64,000 nucleotides of DNA from an uncultured Bacteroides sp. (GCA_937890825.1 CALADS010000043.1:23334-87333), one strand, 5' to 3'. Positions 44,708-54,887 are shown, counted from the stretch's first letter. Notes: a model not told the origin generated them from the sequence alone. Numbers and translations: made by a program.

Positions 44708-46045
44708 ATGAACGCAGCCAAGGTATTAGAAGACTTAAAAAGACGTTTTCCCAACGAACCCGAGTATCACCAAGCCGTAGAAGAAGTGCTTAGCACCATT
44801 GAAGAAGAATACAATAAACATCCGGAATTCGACAAGGCCAATCTGATAGAACGCCTGTGCATTCCAGATCGTGTATACCAGTTCCGCGTTACTTGGGTGG
44901 ACGATAAAGGTAACGTACAGACGAACATGGGATACCGTGTACAGCACAACAATGCCATTGGTCCTTACAAAGGCGGCATCCGATTCCATGCTTCAGTCAA
45001 TCTTTCTATCCTGAAGTTCCTTGCTTTCGAACAAACCTTCAAAAACTCACTGACCACTCTTCCCATGGGTGGCGGCAAAGGGGGTTCAGACTTCTCTCCG
45101 CGCGGCAAGAGCAATGCAGAAGTAATGCGCTTTGTACAAGCTTTCATGCTAGAGTTATGGCGCCACATCGGTCCTGAGACCGACGTACCGGCTGGCGATA
45201 TTGGTGTAGGTGGCCGTGAAGTAGGTTTTATGTTCGGTATGTACAAGAAATTGGCTCATGAATTTACCGGAACCTTTACTGGAAAGGGACGCGAATTCGG
45301 AGGTTCATTGATTCGTCCGGAAGCTACCGGATACGGTAACATCTATTTCTTGCTGGAAATGTTGAAAACTCAAGGCACAGACCTCCAGGGAAAAACTTGC
45401 TTGATTTCTGGTTCAGGAAATGTGGCTCAATATACAGCAGAGAAGGTATTGCAAATGGGTGGAAAGGTATTGACTATGTCCGACTCTGACGGCTACATCT
45501 ACGACCCGGAAGGTATCGACCGCGAGAAACTAGACTATATCATGGAACTGAAAAATCTCTACCGTGGTCGTATTCGTGAATACGCAGAACAATACCCAGG
45601 TGTGAAATATGTGGAAGGCGCTCGTCCTTGGGGTGAAAAAGCAGATATCGCACTGCCTTCAGCTACACAGAACGAAATCAACGGTGATGATGCCCGCCAA
45701 TTGATAGCTAATGGCGTAATGGCGGTAAGCGAAGGAGCCAATATGCCTTCTACTCCCGAAGCTATCCGCGTATTCCAGGAAGCCAAGATTCTCTATGCAC
45801 CGGGCAAGGCTGCCAACGCAGGAGGTGTGTCTGTATCCGGACTGGAAATGACTCAGAATTCTATCAAGCTGGGATGGAGTGCCGAAGAAGTAGATGAAAA
45901 GCTGAAGAGCATTATGAAAAATATCCACGCTGCTTGTGTACAGTATGGTACCGAAGCGGATGGCTATGTAAATTATGTAAAAGGTGCCAATGTGGCAGGA
46001 TTCATGAAAGTGGCCAAAGCCATGATGGCTCAGGGCATTCTATAA
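44708..46045 (+). CDS. gdhA: NADP-specific glutamate dehydrogenase
   Basis: The enzyme interconverts 2-oxoglutarate plus ammonia and glutamate, and is a main ammonia-assimilating enzyme in gut Bacteroides. The 445-residue protein is of the hexameric 50-kDa class: GPYKGGIRFHASVNLSILKF, the catalytic Lys in LPMGGGKGGSDF near residue 125, PAGDIGVGGREVGFM, and the dinucleotide motif ISGSGNVAQYTAEKVL. Its codon use is strongly biased, as expected for high expression. Strong promoter in front and terminator behind: a single-gene unit. Confidence 0.97.
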   Translation: MNAAKVLEDLKRRFPNEPEYHQAVEEVLSTIEEEYNKHPEFDKANLIERLCIPDRVYQFRVTWVDDKGNVQTNMGYRVQHNNAIGPYKGGIRFHASVNLSILKFLAFEQTFKNSLTTLPMGGGKGGSDFSPRGKSNAEVMRFVQAFMLELWRHIGPETDVPAGDIGVGGREVGFMFGMYKKLAHEFTGTFTGKGREFGGSLIRPEATGYGNIYFLLEMLKTQGTDLQGKTCLISGSGNVAQYTAEKVLQMGGKVLTMSDSDGYIYDPEGIDREKLDYIMELKNLYRGRIREYAEQYPGVKYVEGARPWGEKADIALPSATQNEINGDDARQLIANGVMAVSEGANMPSTPEAIRVFQEAKILYAPGKAANAGGVSVSGLEMTQNSIKLGWSAEEVDEKLKSIMKNIHAACVQYGTEADGYVNYVKGANVAGFMKVAKAMMAQGIL

Positions 46046-46082
46046 GCCCCATACATCTGCCGATTGTTTCAATCAGGTCTAT

Positions 46083-46121
46083 AAAAACTCTGCAAGCAGA
46101 AATGCACGCAGAGTTTTTTTT
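46083..46121 (+). terminator. Terminator of gdhA
   Basis: ACTCTGC (46087-46093) and GCAGAGT (46108-46114) form the stem, extended by A/T pairs and followed by eight T. Confidence 0.9.
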
Positions 46122-46123
46122 GC

Positions 46124-46131
46124 TATTTTTG
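46124..46131 (+). promoter_or_regulatory. -7 element of the COG0523 metallochaperone gene
   Basis: TATTTTTG followed by CAG, 26 bases before the ATG at 46157 and directly behind the gdhA terminator. Confidence 0.55.
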
Positions 46132-46156
46132 CAGCCATTACTAAAGGCTAATAAAA

Positions 46157-47419
46157 ATGGAAAATAAAGTAACTCCCATACTGCTTCTCACCGGTTATCT
46201 GGGAAGCGGAAAAACGACATTGGTCAACCACATCCTAAGCAACAGACAAGGTATTAAGTTTGCTGTCATCGTAAACGATATCGGTGAAGTGAATATCGAT
46301 GCCAAACTGATTCAGCAAGGAGGGATTGTAGGGAAAAAAGACGACAGTTTGGTGTCGCTGCAAAACGGTTGTATCTGTTGCAACCTGAAAATGGACCTTG
46401 TGGAACAAGTAGCCGATCTGATGAAGCTGCAACGCTTTGACTATATCGTCATTGAAGCCAGCGGTATTTGCGAGCCTGAACCCATTGCACAGACCCTCTG
46501 TTCTATTCCTACTATGGGAGGCATATATACCCAATACGGTATCTGCCGACTTGACTGTATTGCTACTGTAGTAGACGCCCTGCGCCTACAAAGCGAATTT
46601 GACTGCGGAAACCAACTGAAACGTCGGAACATCGACGAGGAGGATATTGAGAATTTAATCATCCAGCAGATTGAATTCTGCAACATTGTGCTGCTGAATA
46701 AAGCTGACGAAGTGAGTACCGACGAATTGGCACGCATCCGACAAATCATACACACGCTGCAACCTGCTGCCGAAATCATAGAATGTAACTACGCAGAAGT
46801 ACCCCTAAATAAACTACTCAATACACATCTGTTTCATTTTGAACGGGTGGCTACATCGGCCGGTTGGATTCGTGAAATAGAAAAAGCTGCTACTCCGGAA
46901 GAAGAATTCAGAGCCAAACATCCACACAGTCATCACGAACATACCGGACATGAGCATGTTCATACACATGAACATGAGGATGGCTGCCACGAACCTGGTC
47001 ACCCGAAAGGATGTACCTGCCACCATCATCACGGAGGGAGCCACACAGAAGAGTATGGAATTGAAACTTTTGTATACTACAGACGACCAGCCTTCGATCT
47101 CCATAAGTTAGACCATTTCATAGCTACCCAATGGCCTAAAAACATCCTGCGCACCAAAGGCGTGTGCTATTTCAGCCACAATCGTGACATGTCGTTCCTC
47201 TTCGAACAAGCTGGGGTACAAAAGAAAATTACGGAAGCCGGCCTGTGGTATGCCACAGCTCCTGAACAAGACTTGATTGAGCTGATGAAACAGGAACCCG
47301 GGCTCTTACGCGACTGGGATGAGCAGTATGGTGACCGGATGCAAAAACTGGTCTTCATTGGCCAACACCTGGACAAGGAACAACTGATTCACGAGTTGGA
47401 CAACTGTCTGGAATCATAA
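46157..47419 (+). CDS. CobW/ZNG1-type GTPase metallochaperone (COG0523)
   Basis: This G3E GTPase is thought to deliver zinc or another metal to client enzymes. The 420-residue protein has Walker A GYLGSGKTTLVNHIL near residue 13, the metal-binding CxCC motif in LQNGCICCNLKMDLVE near residue 72, DYIVIEASGICEPEPIAQ, and NKADEVS (guanine specificity). A very His-rich stretch lies between residues ~255 and 295 (HSHHEHTGHEHVHTHEHE, CTCHHHH), a likely metal store. The CobW C-terminal domain follows. No cobalamin genes lie next to it, so zinc handling is the better guess. I see no clear Zur box. Confidence 0.9.
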   Translation: MENKVTPILLLTGYLGSGKTTLVNHILSNRQGIKFAVIVNDIGEVNIDAKLIQQGGIVGKKDDSLVSLQNGCICCNLKMDLVEQVADLMKLQRFDYIVIEASGICEPEPIAQTLCSIPTMGGIYTQYGICRLDCIATVVDALRLQSEFDCGNQLKRRNIDEEDIENLIIQQIEFCNIVLLNKADEVSTDELARIRQIIHTLQPAAEIIECNYAEVPLNKLLNTHLFHFERVATSAGWIREIEKAATPEEEFRAKHPHSHHEHTGHEHVHTHEHEDGCHEPGHPKGCTCHHHHGGSHTEEYGIETFVYYRRPAFDLHKLDHFIATQWPKNILRTKGVCYFSHNRDMSFLFEQAGVQKKITEAGLWYATAPEQDLIELMKQEPGLLRDWDEQYGDRMQKLVFIGQHLDKEQLIHELDNCLES

Positions 47420-47461
47420 TACCTCCATGGTAAACCACCAACTGTTAACTGACAGGAAAGA

Positions 47462-47545
47462 CCGACAGTTTGACAGAAGGAGTATCCTATACAGACATTT
47501 TGGCATCACACTACCAAAAAACAGACAAGATGGCAAGGTATTTGT
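47462..47545 (+). promoter_or_regulatory. grpE-dnaJ control region matching that of dnaK
   Basis: CCGACAGTTTGACAG (47462-47476) shares eleven consecutive-core bases with the dnaK palindrome. TGGCAAGGTATTTGT (47531-47545) has the same GG-N10-GT spacing as the dnaK element. The distance between the two parts is 54 bases here against 44 at dnaK. Another CTGACAG lies at 47449-47455. There is no TAnnTTTG core. Confidence 0.5.
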
Positions 47546-47629
47546 GACACATTTTTCTGTTTATAATAAAACAATGTGCAGGTGATGAAAGCCCAGGCAA
47601 ACAAATGGAAAAAAAGAATAAAAAGCATC

Positions 47630-48250
47630 ATGAATAATATGAACTCAAACAACGAAAAAGAATCCAAACAAGAAGAAATGGGAACGCAGAACTTGAACGC
47701 TGCATCTCAAGAAGAAGCTAAGCAGGAAGAAGACAACACTGCTCAGCAAGCATCTGTAAACGAGGAAGAAAACGCCTTGTCAGAAGAAGAAAAATTGGCC
47801 CAGGAACTAGAACAGGCTAAGGCTGAAGTAGAAGATCAGAAAGATAAATACTTACGCCTCTCTGCTGAATTCGACAATTATCGCAAACGCACCATGAAAG
47901 AAAAAGCCGAACTCATCTTGAATGGAGGCGAAAAGAGCATCAGCAGCATTCTGCCTATTGTAGACGACTTTGAACGAGCATTGCAAAATATGCAGACCGC
48001 TACCGATGTGGCCGCTGTACGTGAGGGAGTAGAGCTGATTTACAACAAATTCATGACTGTATTGGAACAAAACGGAGTAAAAGTTATAGAAACCAAAGAA
48101 TTGCCGCTCGATACGGATTATCATGAAGCGATAGCCATGATTCCGGCACCCTCGGAAGAACTGAAGGGAAAGATTATAGACTGCGTGCAAACCGGATATA
48201 TCCTCAATGAAAAAGTGATTCGCCACGCCAAAGTAGTAGTAGGAGAATAA
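47630..48250 (+). CDS. grpE: Nucleotide exchange factor GrpE
   Basis: GrpE opens the DnaK nucleotide site and releases ADP. From the ATG at 47630 the protein has 206 residues. An acidic, Gln/Glu-rich, disordered N-terminus leads into a long coiled coil ([20 protein letters not shown]) with the conserved [15 protein letters not shown]. The beta-domain at the C-terminus has [28 protein letters not shown] and VIRHAKVVV. Earlier in-frame starts exist at GTG 47576 and ATG 47585 but would add a basic stretch absent from relatives I know. It is 13 bases before dnaJ. The promoter matches that of dnaK. Confidence 0.95.
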   Translation: MNNMNSNNEKESKQEEMGTQNLNAASQEEAKQEEDNTAQQASVNEEENALSEEEKLAQELEQAKAEVEDQKDKYLRLSAEFDNYRKRTMKEKAELILNGGEKSISSILPIVDDFERALQNMQTATDVAAVREGVELIYNKFMTVLEQNGVKVIETKELPLDTDYHEAIAMIPAPSEELKGKIIDCVQTGYILNEKVIRHAKVVVGE

Positions 48251-48263
48251 CAGACCAAGCATT

Positions 48264-49436
48264 ATGGAAAAAAGAGATTATTATGAAGTGCTGGGCGTAC
48301 AGAAAAACGCATCAGCCGACGAAATAAAAAAGGCTTACCGCAAGAAAGCCATTCAGTATCACCCTGACAAAAATCCGGGAGATAAGGAAGCTGAAGAAAA
48401 ATTCAAGGAAGCAGCAGAAGCTTATGAAGTACTGAGCAATCCCGACAAGCGGGCACGATACGACCAGTTTGGTCATGCCGGCATGAGTGGTGCAGCTGGT
48501 AACGGCGGTCCTTTTGGAGGCGGATTCAGCGGCAGCATGTCTATGGATGACATATTCTCTATGTTTGGCGACATCTTTGGCGGACGAGGTGGATTCGGCG
48601 GCTTTAGCGGAGACTTTGGCGGCGGAGGAAGCACAGCCCGCAGACAATTTAGAGGTTCAGACCTGCGTGTAAAAGTAAAAGTAAACTTGCAGGATGTGGC
48701 CAATGGCGTAGAGAAGAAATTCAAACTCAAGAAATATGTGCCTTGTCCTCATTGCCACGGCACAGGGGCCGAAGGTGACAGCGGTATGGAAACGTGTCCT
48801 ACTTGTAATGGTTCAGGCTCGGAAATACGCACCCAACACACGATTCTGGGTACTATGCAGACCAGAGTGACCTGTCACACTTGTGGCGGAGAAGGTAAAA
48901 TTATCAAGAACAAGTGTAAGGAATGTAACGGCGAAGGCATTGTGTATGGCGAAGAAGTAGTAACCGTAAAAATTCCGGCAGGTGTACAAGACGGCATGCA
49001 ACTTTCCATGAAAGGCAAAGGAAATGCCGGTAAGCACAATGGAATTGCAGGCGATTTGCTAATTCTTATCGAAGAAGAACCGGATAAAGAACTGATCCGT
49101 GATGAAGATGATTTGGTATATAACTTATTATTGAGTGTACCTACAGCTACCCTCGGTGGAGCTGTAGAGATTCCTACCATCGACGGAAAGGTAAAAGTAA
49201 AGATAGAGCCTGGTACGCAACCCGGTAAAGTGTTGCGCCTGAGAGGAAAAGGACTGCCCAACGTACAAGGTTACGGCAAAGGTGACTTACTGGTAAATGT
49301 AAGTGTATATATCCCTGAAACACTTTCAAAAGATGAGAAAAAGCGCATGGAAGAATGGGAGAAATCAGAAAACTTTCAGCCCAACCCATCTATCAAGGAA
49401 AAGATTTTCAGAAAGTTCCGCAGCATGTTTGATTGA
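48264..49436 (+). CDS. dnaJ: Chaperone DnaJ (Hsp40)
   Basis: DnaJ delivers unfolded proteins to DnaK and triggers its ATPase. The 390-residue protein has the full type I layout. The J domain (residues 1-70) has the HPD motif in [15 protein letters not shown] Gly/Phe-rich region (about 75-130) follows. Next come four CxxCxGxG-type zinc repeats ([32 protein letters not shown], residues ~160-230) and the substrate-binding C-terminal domains. It forms an operon with grpE and ends at a hairpin. Confidence 0.98.
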   Translation: MEKRDYYEVLGVQKNASADEIKKAYRKKAIQYHPDKNPGDKEAEEKFKEAAEAYEVLSNPDKRARYDQFGHAGMSGAAGNGGPFGGGFSGSMSMDDIFSMFGDIFGGRGGFGGFSGDFGGGGSTARRQFRGSDLRVKVKVNLQDVANGVEKKFKLKKYVPCPHCHGTGAEGDSGMETCPTCNGSGSEIRTQHTILGTMQTRVTCHTCGGEGKIIKNKCKECNGEGIVYGEEVVTVKIPAGVQDGMQLSMKGKGNAGKHNGIAGDLLILIEEEPDKELIRDEDDLVYNLLLSVPTATLGGAVEIPTIDGKVKVKIEPGTQPGKVLRLRGKGLPNVQGYGKGDLLVNVSVYIPETLSKDEKKRMEEWEKSENFQPNPSIKEKIFRKFRSMFD

Positions 49437-49458
49437 TAGAGAATCTATCCATAAATCA

Positions 49459-49497
49459 CAATCCCGACTCATGATACATAGGCCGGGATTGTTGTTT
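49459..49497 (+). terminator. Terminator after dnaJ
   Basis: CAATCCCG (49459-49466) and CGGGATTG (49484-49491) form an eight-pair stem, followed by TTGTTTGGGG, a weak T-tract. Confidence 0.65.
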
Positions 49498-49741
49498 GGG
49501 GTACCCTTTGGCAAACCTAAATTCAAGGTGGTATCCCCATGAATAATCAAGTCTAGCTGGTTTTACGTTAATTCTCTCTTTTTTCTTTCTGTTACAGATG
49601 AATGTTTAATAAACAAATACCCCCCCGAAAAAGTTCAATGAAAAAAAAATAAATTTCATAAAACTTCCTCGAGGGGATTTATTGACACGGTCGTTCGTAC
49701 AGAATCAGACCACATGCCCTATAAGTATCAATCTTCTACAA
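49498..49741. other. Intergenic region between convergent genes
   Basis: The stretch holds homopolymer runs (CCCCCCC near 49621, A9 near 49642) and no gene, promoter or RNA that I can support. Confidence 0.35.
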
Positions 49742-52165
49742 TCAGTATTTAAAATTCTCTGATTTTACATATATATTATAACTTCCTATCGCCCCAGGCA
49801 CTTCCGACTCCATACGAGGAAGATATTGATAACCAGATAAATTATGCTCCGTACCCAAATCGATAACAATGGCATGAGGGAAAGATACCCCCGGAGCAGT
49901 CTGCCAATAAGTAGATTCCTGAAGGTCGAAAGTCTTATCAGCCGATCGATTAACCCCCTTCATATCTTCACTATCAGCATACATCACCGTCCATGGTTCA
50001 CGTGAAAGGCGTTCTCCGTTATCATTCAGCAAATACATCTCAGCGATAGCTGCTATATCCTTCCCATCAATGGCATCCAAGGCCTCGATGCATACATACC
50101 GGCCTCTTACGGGAGCATTAAATTTCACTTCCTGCCAGCCATTACCAGGTTGGAACACACCCGATGCTACAGGCTTCTCGCCTGCAAGAGTAAGATTTTG
50201 TCCTTTTTCCCGATGGGTCTGACGCTTTTTCACAAGAAGCTGGTCTAGTATTGGAGTTTTTAATCCCTCACTCTTAGCCTCTCTAGGACCCAGAATATCA
50301 AAAACTAAAATTTCATTTTGTCCTTTCTTCAACCAGCAGCCAGGCATGTAAAGAGTCTGTTGCGGACCAATTTCCCAAATGCGGCCCATAGGATGACCGT
50401 TTACATAGACAAGTCCTTTACCCCAAGTTTCAAAATTCAGGAAAGTATCCGATGGTTTTTTCACAGTAAAAGTGGCACGATATACCCCCATGGGTAGTCT
50501 CTCACCCTGTTTTGCCACTTCAGAAATCGGTTGGAATTTCATCGAAGCATACGTATCATAAGCATCTTTAATCGTAAACACTTCCCAGTTCTTTACATCA
50601 TTTACCCACTTATGACCATCTATATCTACCGTCAAGGTAACATTCTTCGTAATGCCTTTAAAATCCTTTATAGCACGCCCAAAATTGATGCGTCCCATGG
50701 CCTCAACCAGAATATCCAATTGTGCTCCTGCTTTACAAGCCGGTATCGTGAGATTCTTTTCTCCATTACGACGATCTAGTTTGCCAATGTATTTCCCATC
50801 AACAAACACCTGAGCAAAATCATGCGGATCATTCACAGTCAACAATGTTGGTAAAGAAAGTTCCGGAAGCGTGGTACGATACAGGATAGAGCCAAATCCC
50901 TGGTCATACTCTTCCATCGTCTTAATATGAATATCCGACTTAGATGCCGGAAGATTACTCCATAAAGGAGCCACTTCTGTAAAATGGAATTCTTTAATGG
51001 CAATAGGCTTTATCGCCGCAGGCACCGGTGCCTGCTTTTCTCCATCCATATACTTGGCAAGAGTTTTACGAAGTTCCCAATACTTCGGTGTAGGTTGTCC
51101 GGATTCACTAATCGGAGCATCATAATCATAAGACGTTACATCCGGTGCAAATCCCGGAGAGTTAGCCCCTGCCCAATGTCCCCAGTTCGTTCCGCCATGA
51201 GTCATATACAAACTGAACGATATACCTTTTGACAACATCTCGTCAATACCTGCAATCATATCGGCTACAGGACGCGTTTCATGATTGGCCCCCCACTTAT
51301 CAAACCATCCGCTCCAAAATTCCGAGCACATGAGCGGACTGTCAGGACGCACTTCTTTCAGTTTGGCAAATTGTTGGTCGATATTGGCTCCTGTTCCAAA
51401 ATTCATGGTCCAAATAAGATCATCCAGGCCATTGTTCAAGAAATTAGATGACCAGTCACATTGAAACAAGGTAACATCTTTCCCGAAATTCTTACGAAGC
51501 ATATCACGAATATTCGCCACATAGCGTTTATCTACACCATAAGAGCCGTATTCATTTTCCACTTGCACCATGATGATAGGCCCGTTATTTGTAATGGTAA
51601 GATCTCCTACCTGTTCGGCAAGCGCCTTTTGAAATTTATCCACACGCTCTATAAAAAACGCATCGTTTTCGCGCAAGCGAATATCCTTCTTCTTCAGTAA
51701 CCACCATGGTAATCCTCCCATCTCCCATTCGGCGCATACATAAGGGCCAGGACGAAGAATTACTTTCATGCCATTCTTATCGCACAGTTCGATAAATTTC
51801 CGCAAATCATTCTGTCCAGTGAAGTCGAAACGGTCTTGTTCGGGTTCGTGTGCATTCCAAAATGTATACAGACAGACAGTATTCATTCCAAGAGCCTTAC
51901 ACATCTGTATACGCTGTTCCCAATACTCCTTTGGAATGCGAGGATAATGAAGTTCTGCTGCCTTCACCACGAAGGGTTTTCCATTGAGCAAAAACACACC
52001 GTTGCCCGCTTCAAAACGAGCATCCCCACTCCCATAAACACTGACCGGGGAATTTGCAGTACCCGACTGCAGTTCTCCAGATTTCATCTCCTTGGCATCG
52101 GCCCAACACACCGACGCCAACATGGCAAAAGCCATCGTTTTTCTTAACAATCTAATTGAATTCAT
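49742..52165 (-). CDS. Glycoside hydrolase family 35 beta-galactosidase
   Basis: This exported exo-acting enzyme should release beta-linked galactose from glycans. From ATG 52165 (MNSIRLLRKTMAFAMLASVC) the 807-residue protein has a signal peptide, then the GH35 TIM barrel with GPYVCAEWEMGGLPWWLLK, the acid/base region IMVQVENEYGSYG and the nucleophile region PLMCSEFWSGWFD. Jelly-roll domains follow. The C-terminal ~130 residues, with FNAPVRGRYVCIEA and a final DLGTEHNLSGYQYLPR, look like an F5/8 type C (discoidin) carbohydrate-binding domain. The frame extends upstream to 52213 but lacks a signal there. A decayed GH30 gene lies directly upstream. Confidence 0.93.
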   Translation of the reverse strand: MNSIRLLRKTMAFAMLASVCWADAKEMKSGELQSGTANSPVSVYGSGDARFEAGNGVFLLNGKPFVVKAAELHYPRIPKEYWEQRIQMCKALGMNTVCLYTFWNAHEPEQDRFDFTGQNDLRKFIELCDKNGMKVILRPGPYVCAEWEMGGLPWWLLKKKDIRLRENDAFFIERVDKFQKALAEQVGDLTITNNGPIIMVQVENEYGSYGVDKRYVANIRDMLRKNFGKDVTLFQCDWSSNFLNNGLDDLIWTMNFGTGANIDQQFAKLKEVRPDSPLMCSEFWSGWFDKWGANHETRPVADMIAGIDEMLSKGISFSLYMTHGGTNWGHWAGANSPGFAPDVTSYDYDAPISESGQPTPKYWELRKTLAKYMDGEKQAPVPAAIKPIAIKEFHFTEVAPLWSNLPASKSDIHIKTMEEYDQGFGSILYRTTLPELSLPTLLTVNDPHDFAQVFVDGKYIGKLDRRNGEKNLTIPACKAGAQLDILVEAMGRINFGRAIKDFKGITKNVTLTVDIDGHKWVNDVKNWEVFTIKDAYDTYASMKFQPISEVAKQGERLPMGVYRATFTVKKPSDTFLNFETWGKGLVYVNGHPMGRIWEIGPQQTLYMPGCWLKKGQNEILVFDILGPREAKSEGLKTPILDQLLVKKRQTHREKGQNLTLAGEKPVASGVFQPGNGWQEVKFNAPVRGRYVCIEALDAIDGKDIAAIAEMYLLNDNGERLSREPWTVMYADSEDMKGVNRSADKTFDLQESTYWQTAPGVSFPHAIVIDLGTEHNLSGYQYLPRMESEVPGAIGSYNIYVKSENFKY

Positions 52166-52216
52166 CACATAAAGTTTTATTTTAGTCTGTTCTAATAATT
52201 CTCCTTCCATCAACAG

Positions 52217-52659
52217 TTATTTCTTAGTTATCAAAGTAGTAATGGAGCGTGGTAGAATAACCATACCGTTCAAATCGTTTCGTTCTTCTGTCCGGCTTGT
52301 TTATTCCAATCGTAAGTAAGATTATCTGTGAGAAAACATTCAGTTCTTGTGCCAGGCTGTATAGAACTCCTATCCCCTTGCTCTGCACTTCCGGCTCCTA
52401 TATTGAACCGCCATATACTCAGCCCGATGCCTTCGGGATTACCTGATTCATCCATTTCAGAACTAAACAATAGCCGAGCTACATTGTCCTGCACCGATGC
52501 AGGCATTTTCCCTATTTGATGCATGCTCCAAGCATCGGAAGCACCAAAACAATCTATTTGCTGCTGGGTATGTAAAGGGTTTACAGTGAAGGTCTTTCCG
52601 TCATATGCCGAAGCAAACAGACTGACCAAGACACATCCGGTTAAAATAATCGTCTTCAT
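52217..52659 (-). pseudogene. GH30-type glycosidase with large internal deletion
   Basis: The N-terminus is intact: a signal peptide (MKTIILTGCVLVSLFASAYD), then FTVNPLHTQQQIDCFGASDAWSM and GIGLSIWRFNIGAGSAEQGD, typical of GH30 beta-1,6-galactanase or glucosidase-like enzymes. The frame stops after about 129 residues where ~500 are expected. A one-frame shift at the same place continues as NDLNGMVILPRSITTLITKK and a stop, which is the expected C-terminal end (LP-RS-TT). Some 350 residues, including both catalytic Glu, are gone. It lies 51 bases upstream of GH35 and was probably co-transcribed with it. Confidence 0.75.
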
Positions 52660-52856
52660 TTTATTCTGCGTTCTTCATGTCATATTTTTAAATTCACATA
52701 AAGGCTATAAATAGAACGTATACGTGAATCTTTTGTTTCAAATCAATTCAATCATGTATCATTGAGCAAGCAAAAATACGAAACATCTCCGAAAAAACAA
52801 TACCTCCCATGGAGTTTATTTATTTTAAATCTGCCTATAATATGAGCTAGTTTCTG

Positions 52857-52864
52857 TATCTTTG
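52857..52864 (+). promoter_or_regulatory. -7 element of the ABC-F gene
   Basis: TATCTTTG followed by CAC, 35 bases before the ATG at 52899. Confidence 0.5.
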
Positions 52865-52898
52865 CACACCAATACATCAAATATTCTATTTCAATTAT

Positions 52899-54539
52899 AT
52901 GATTTCAATAGACGGACTAGCCGTAGAGTTTGGCGGCACCACCTTATTTAGTGATATTTCTTTTGTGATTAACGAAAAAGACCGCATAGCCCTCATGGGA
53001 AAGAACGGGGCCGGCAAAAGTACTCTGCTAAAGATTCTGGCCGGCGTACGCCAACCCACGCGCGGCAAAGTGTCGGCACCCAAAGACTGTGTCATTGCCT
53101 ATCTGCCACAACACCTGATGACGGAAGACGGACGCACCGTATTTGAGGAAACAGCTCAGGCCTTTGCCCATCTGCATGCCATGGAAGCAGAAATAGAACG
53201 GCTGAACAAAGAATTGGAAACCCGCACTGATTATGAGAGTGACAGCTACATGGAACTTATCGAACAGGTGTCTGCACTCAGCGAAAAGTTCTATGCCATC
53301 GATGCCACCAATTATGAAGAAGATGTAGAGAAAGCCTTGCTGGGACTGGGATTCGTGCGCGAGGATTTCAACCGGCCCACCAGCGACTTCAGCGGCGGAT
53401 GGCGAATGCGTATCGAACTGGCCAAACTGCTGCTGCAGAAGCCCGATGTATTACTGCTGGACGAGCCTACCAATCACCTGGACATTGAATCCATTCAATG
53501 GCTGGAAGATTTTCTTATCAATCACGGTAAGGCAGTGATTGTAATCAGCCACGACCGTAAATTTGTAGACAACATTACTACACGTACCATTGAGGTAACT
53601 ATGGGACGTATCTACGACTATAAAGTGAACTATTCCAAATACCTGGAGCTGCGCAAGGAACGCCGCGAACAGCAGCAGAAAGCGTATGACGAACAGCAGA
53701 AATTCATTGCCGAAACCAAGGAGTTCATCGAACGTTTCAAAGGTACGTATTCCAAAACCCTACAGGTGCAAAGCCGCGTAAAGATGCTGGAAAAACTGGT
53801 TCTGCTGGAGGTAGATGAAGAAGACACCTCCGCGCTGCGGCTGAAATTCCCTCCATCGCCCCGGTCGGGCAATTACCCGGTGATTATGGAGAATGTAGGA
53901 AAGACCTACGGCGACCACGTAGTGTTTCAGCACGCCAACCTTACCATTGAACGGGGCGACAAGGTGGCATTCGTGGGAAAGAACGGTGAAGGTAAGTCTA
54001 CCCTGGTGAAATGTATCATGAACGAGATAGAACACGAAGGTACACTGACCATCGGTCACAACGTACAGATAGGCTATTTTGCCCAAAACCAGGCCTCTCT
54101 GCTCGATGAAAACCTTACCGTATTTCAGACGATTGACGATGTGGCCAAGGGAGAAATACGCAACAAGATACGCGACTTGCTGGGAGCATTCATGTTTGGC
54201 GGACCGGAAGAATCCATGAAAAAAGTAAAAGTGCTATCCGGAGGTGAACGTACCCGACTGGCCATGATCAAACTGCTGCTGGAGCCGGTGAACCTGCTCA
54301 TTCTGGACGAGCCCACCAACCATTTGGATATGAAGACTAAAGATATCCTGAAACAGGCACTCATCGACTTCGATGGAACCTTGATTGTGGTAAGCCACGA
54401 CCGTGACTTCCTGGACGGTCTGGTAAGCAAGGTATATGAATTCGGAAACAAACGAGTGAAAGAGCACCTATGCGGTATCTATGAATTCCTGGAAACTAAA
54501 AAAATGGAGTCTCTGAGCGAATTGGAGCGCAAGAACTAA
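52899..54539 (+). CDS. ABC-F family ATPase
   Basis: ABC-F proteins have two ATPase domains and no membrane part; they bind the ribosome E site and relieve stalling or antibiotic block. The 546-residue protein has two Walker A motifs (GKNGAGKSTLL near residue 37, GKNGEGKSTLV near 361) and two signature/Walker B pairs (DFSGGWRMRIELAKLL with LLLDEPTNHLD, and LSGGERTRLAMIKLL with LILDEPTNHLD). Between the domains is the charged helical linker (KERREQQQKAYDEQQKF) that reaches into the ribosome. Whether it is a housekeeping or a resistance type cannot be decided; the core location favours housekeeping. Confidence 0.93.
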   Translation: MISIDGLAVEFGGTTLFSDISFVINEKDRIALMGKNGAGKSTLLKILAGVRQPTRGKVSAPKDCVIAYLPQHLMTEDGRTVFEETAQAFAHLHAMEAEIERLNKELETRTDYESDSYMELIEQVSALSEKFYAIDATNYEEDVEKALLGLGFVREDFNRPTSDFSGGWRMRIELAKLLLQKPDVLLLDEPTNHLDIESIQWLEDFLINHGKAVIVISHDRKFVDNITTRTIEVTMGRIYDYKVNYSKYLELRKERREQQQKAYDEQQKFIAETKEFIERFKGTYSKTLQVQSRVKMLEKLVLLEVDEEDTSALRLKFPPSPRSGNYPVIMENVGKTYGDHVVFQHANLTIERGDKVAFVGKNGEGKSTLVKCIMNEIEHEGTLTIGHNVQIGYFAQNQASLLDENLTVFQTIDDVAKGEIRNKIRDLLGAFMFGGPEESMKKVKVLSGGERTRLAMIKLLLEPVNLLILDEPTNHLDMKTKDILKQALIDFDGTLIVVSHDRDFLDGLVSKVYEFGNKRVKEHLCGIYEFLETKKMESLSELERKN

Positions 54540-54581
54540 AAAATTCGAGTCACTGTTATTCGGAAAGTAACAGCTTCCAAA

Positions 54582-54634
54582 ACAAGCATCCTGTCTACAA
54601 GCGAGAGTTTCGCTTATAGACAGGATGCTTGTTT
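54582..54634 (+). terminator. Strong terminator after ABC-F
   Basis: ACAAGCATCCTGTCTA pairs with TAGACAGGATGCTTGT, continued by AAGCGA/TCGCTT around a short loop, and ends in TTTTAT. Confidence 0.9.
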
Positions 54635-54887
54635 TATATTACAGTATTTTATTATTTCGACTTTTTAACTTTCAAACAGAAACAAATCATTACGTGTTCG
54701 CAAACAGTTTATACTATTTAGCAAAAGAACCTTAATGCGATAAAATAATATTTTAAACAGCTAAAGGCAATCACAGAATCTCCTATTTTTGTACCCGACA
54801 CACTAAGCGATAACAGACTATAGCTTAGCAAAATCCCCCCATAAAACTAACTAAAACTAAACATTTTTATATTCTAACAACTATTCT
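54635..54887. other. AT-rich region with promoter for the envelope cluster
   Basis: A TATTTTTG core lies at 54784-54791, about 97 bases before the DUF3575 start. The leader contains a C6 run (54835-54840) and no recognisable RNA motif. No gene seen. Confidence 0.45.

Noticed and set aside
47500..47516. Second sigma-54-like site TGGCATCACACTACC before grpE
   Set aside because: It has the GG half but CC in place of GC or GT ten bases on.
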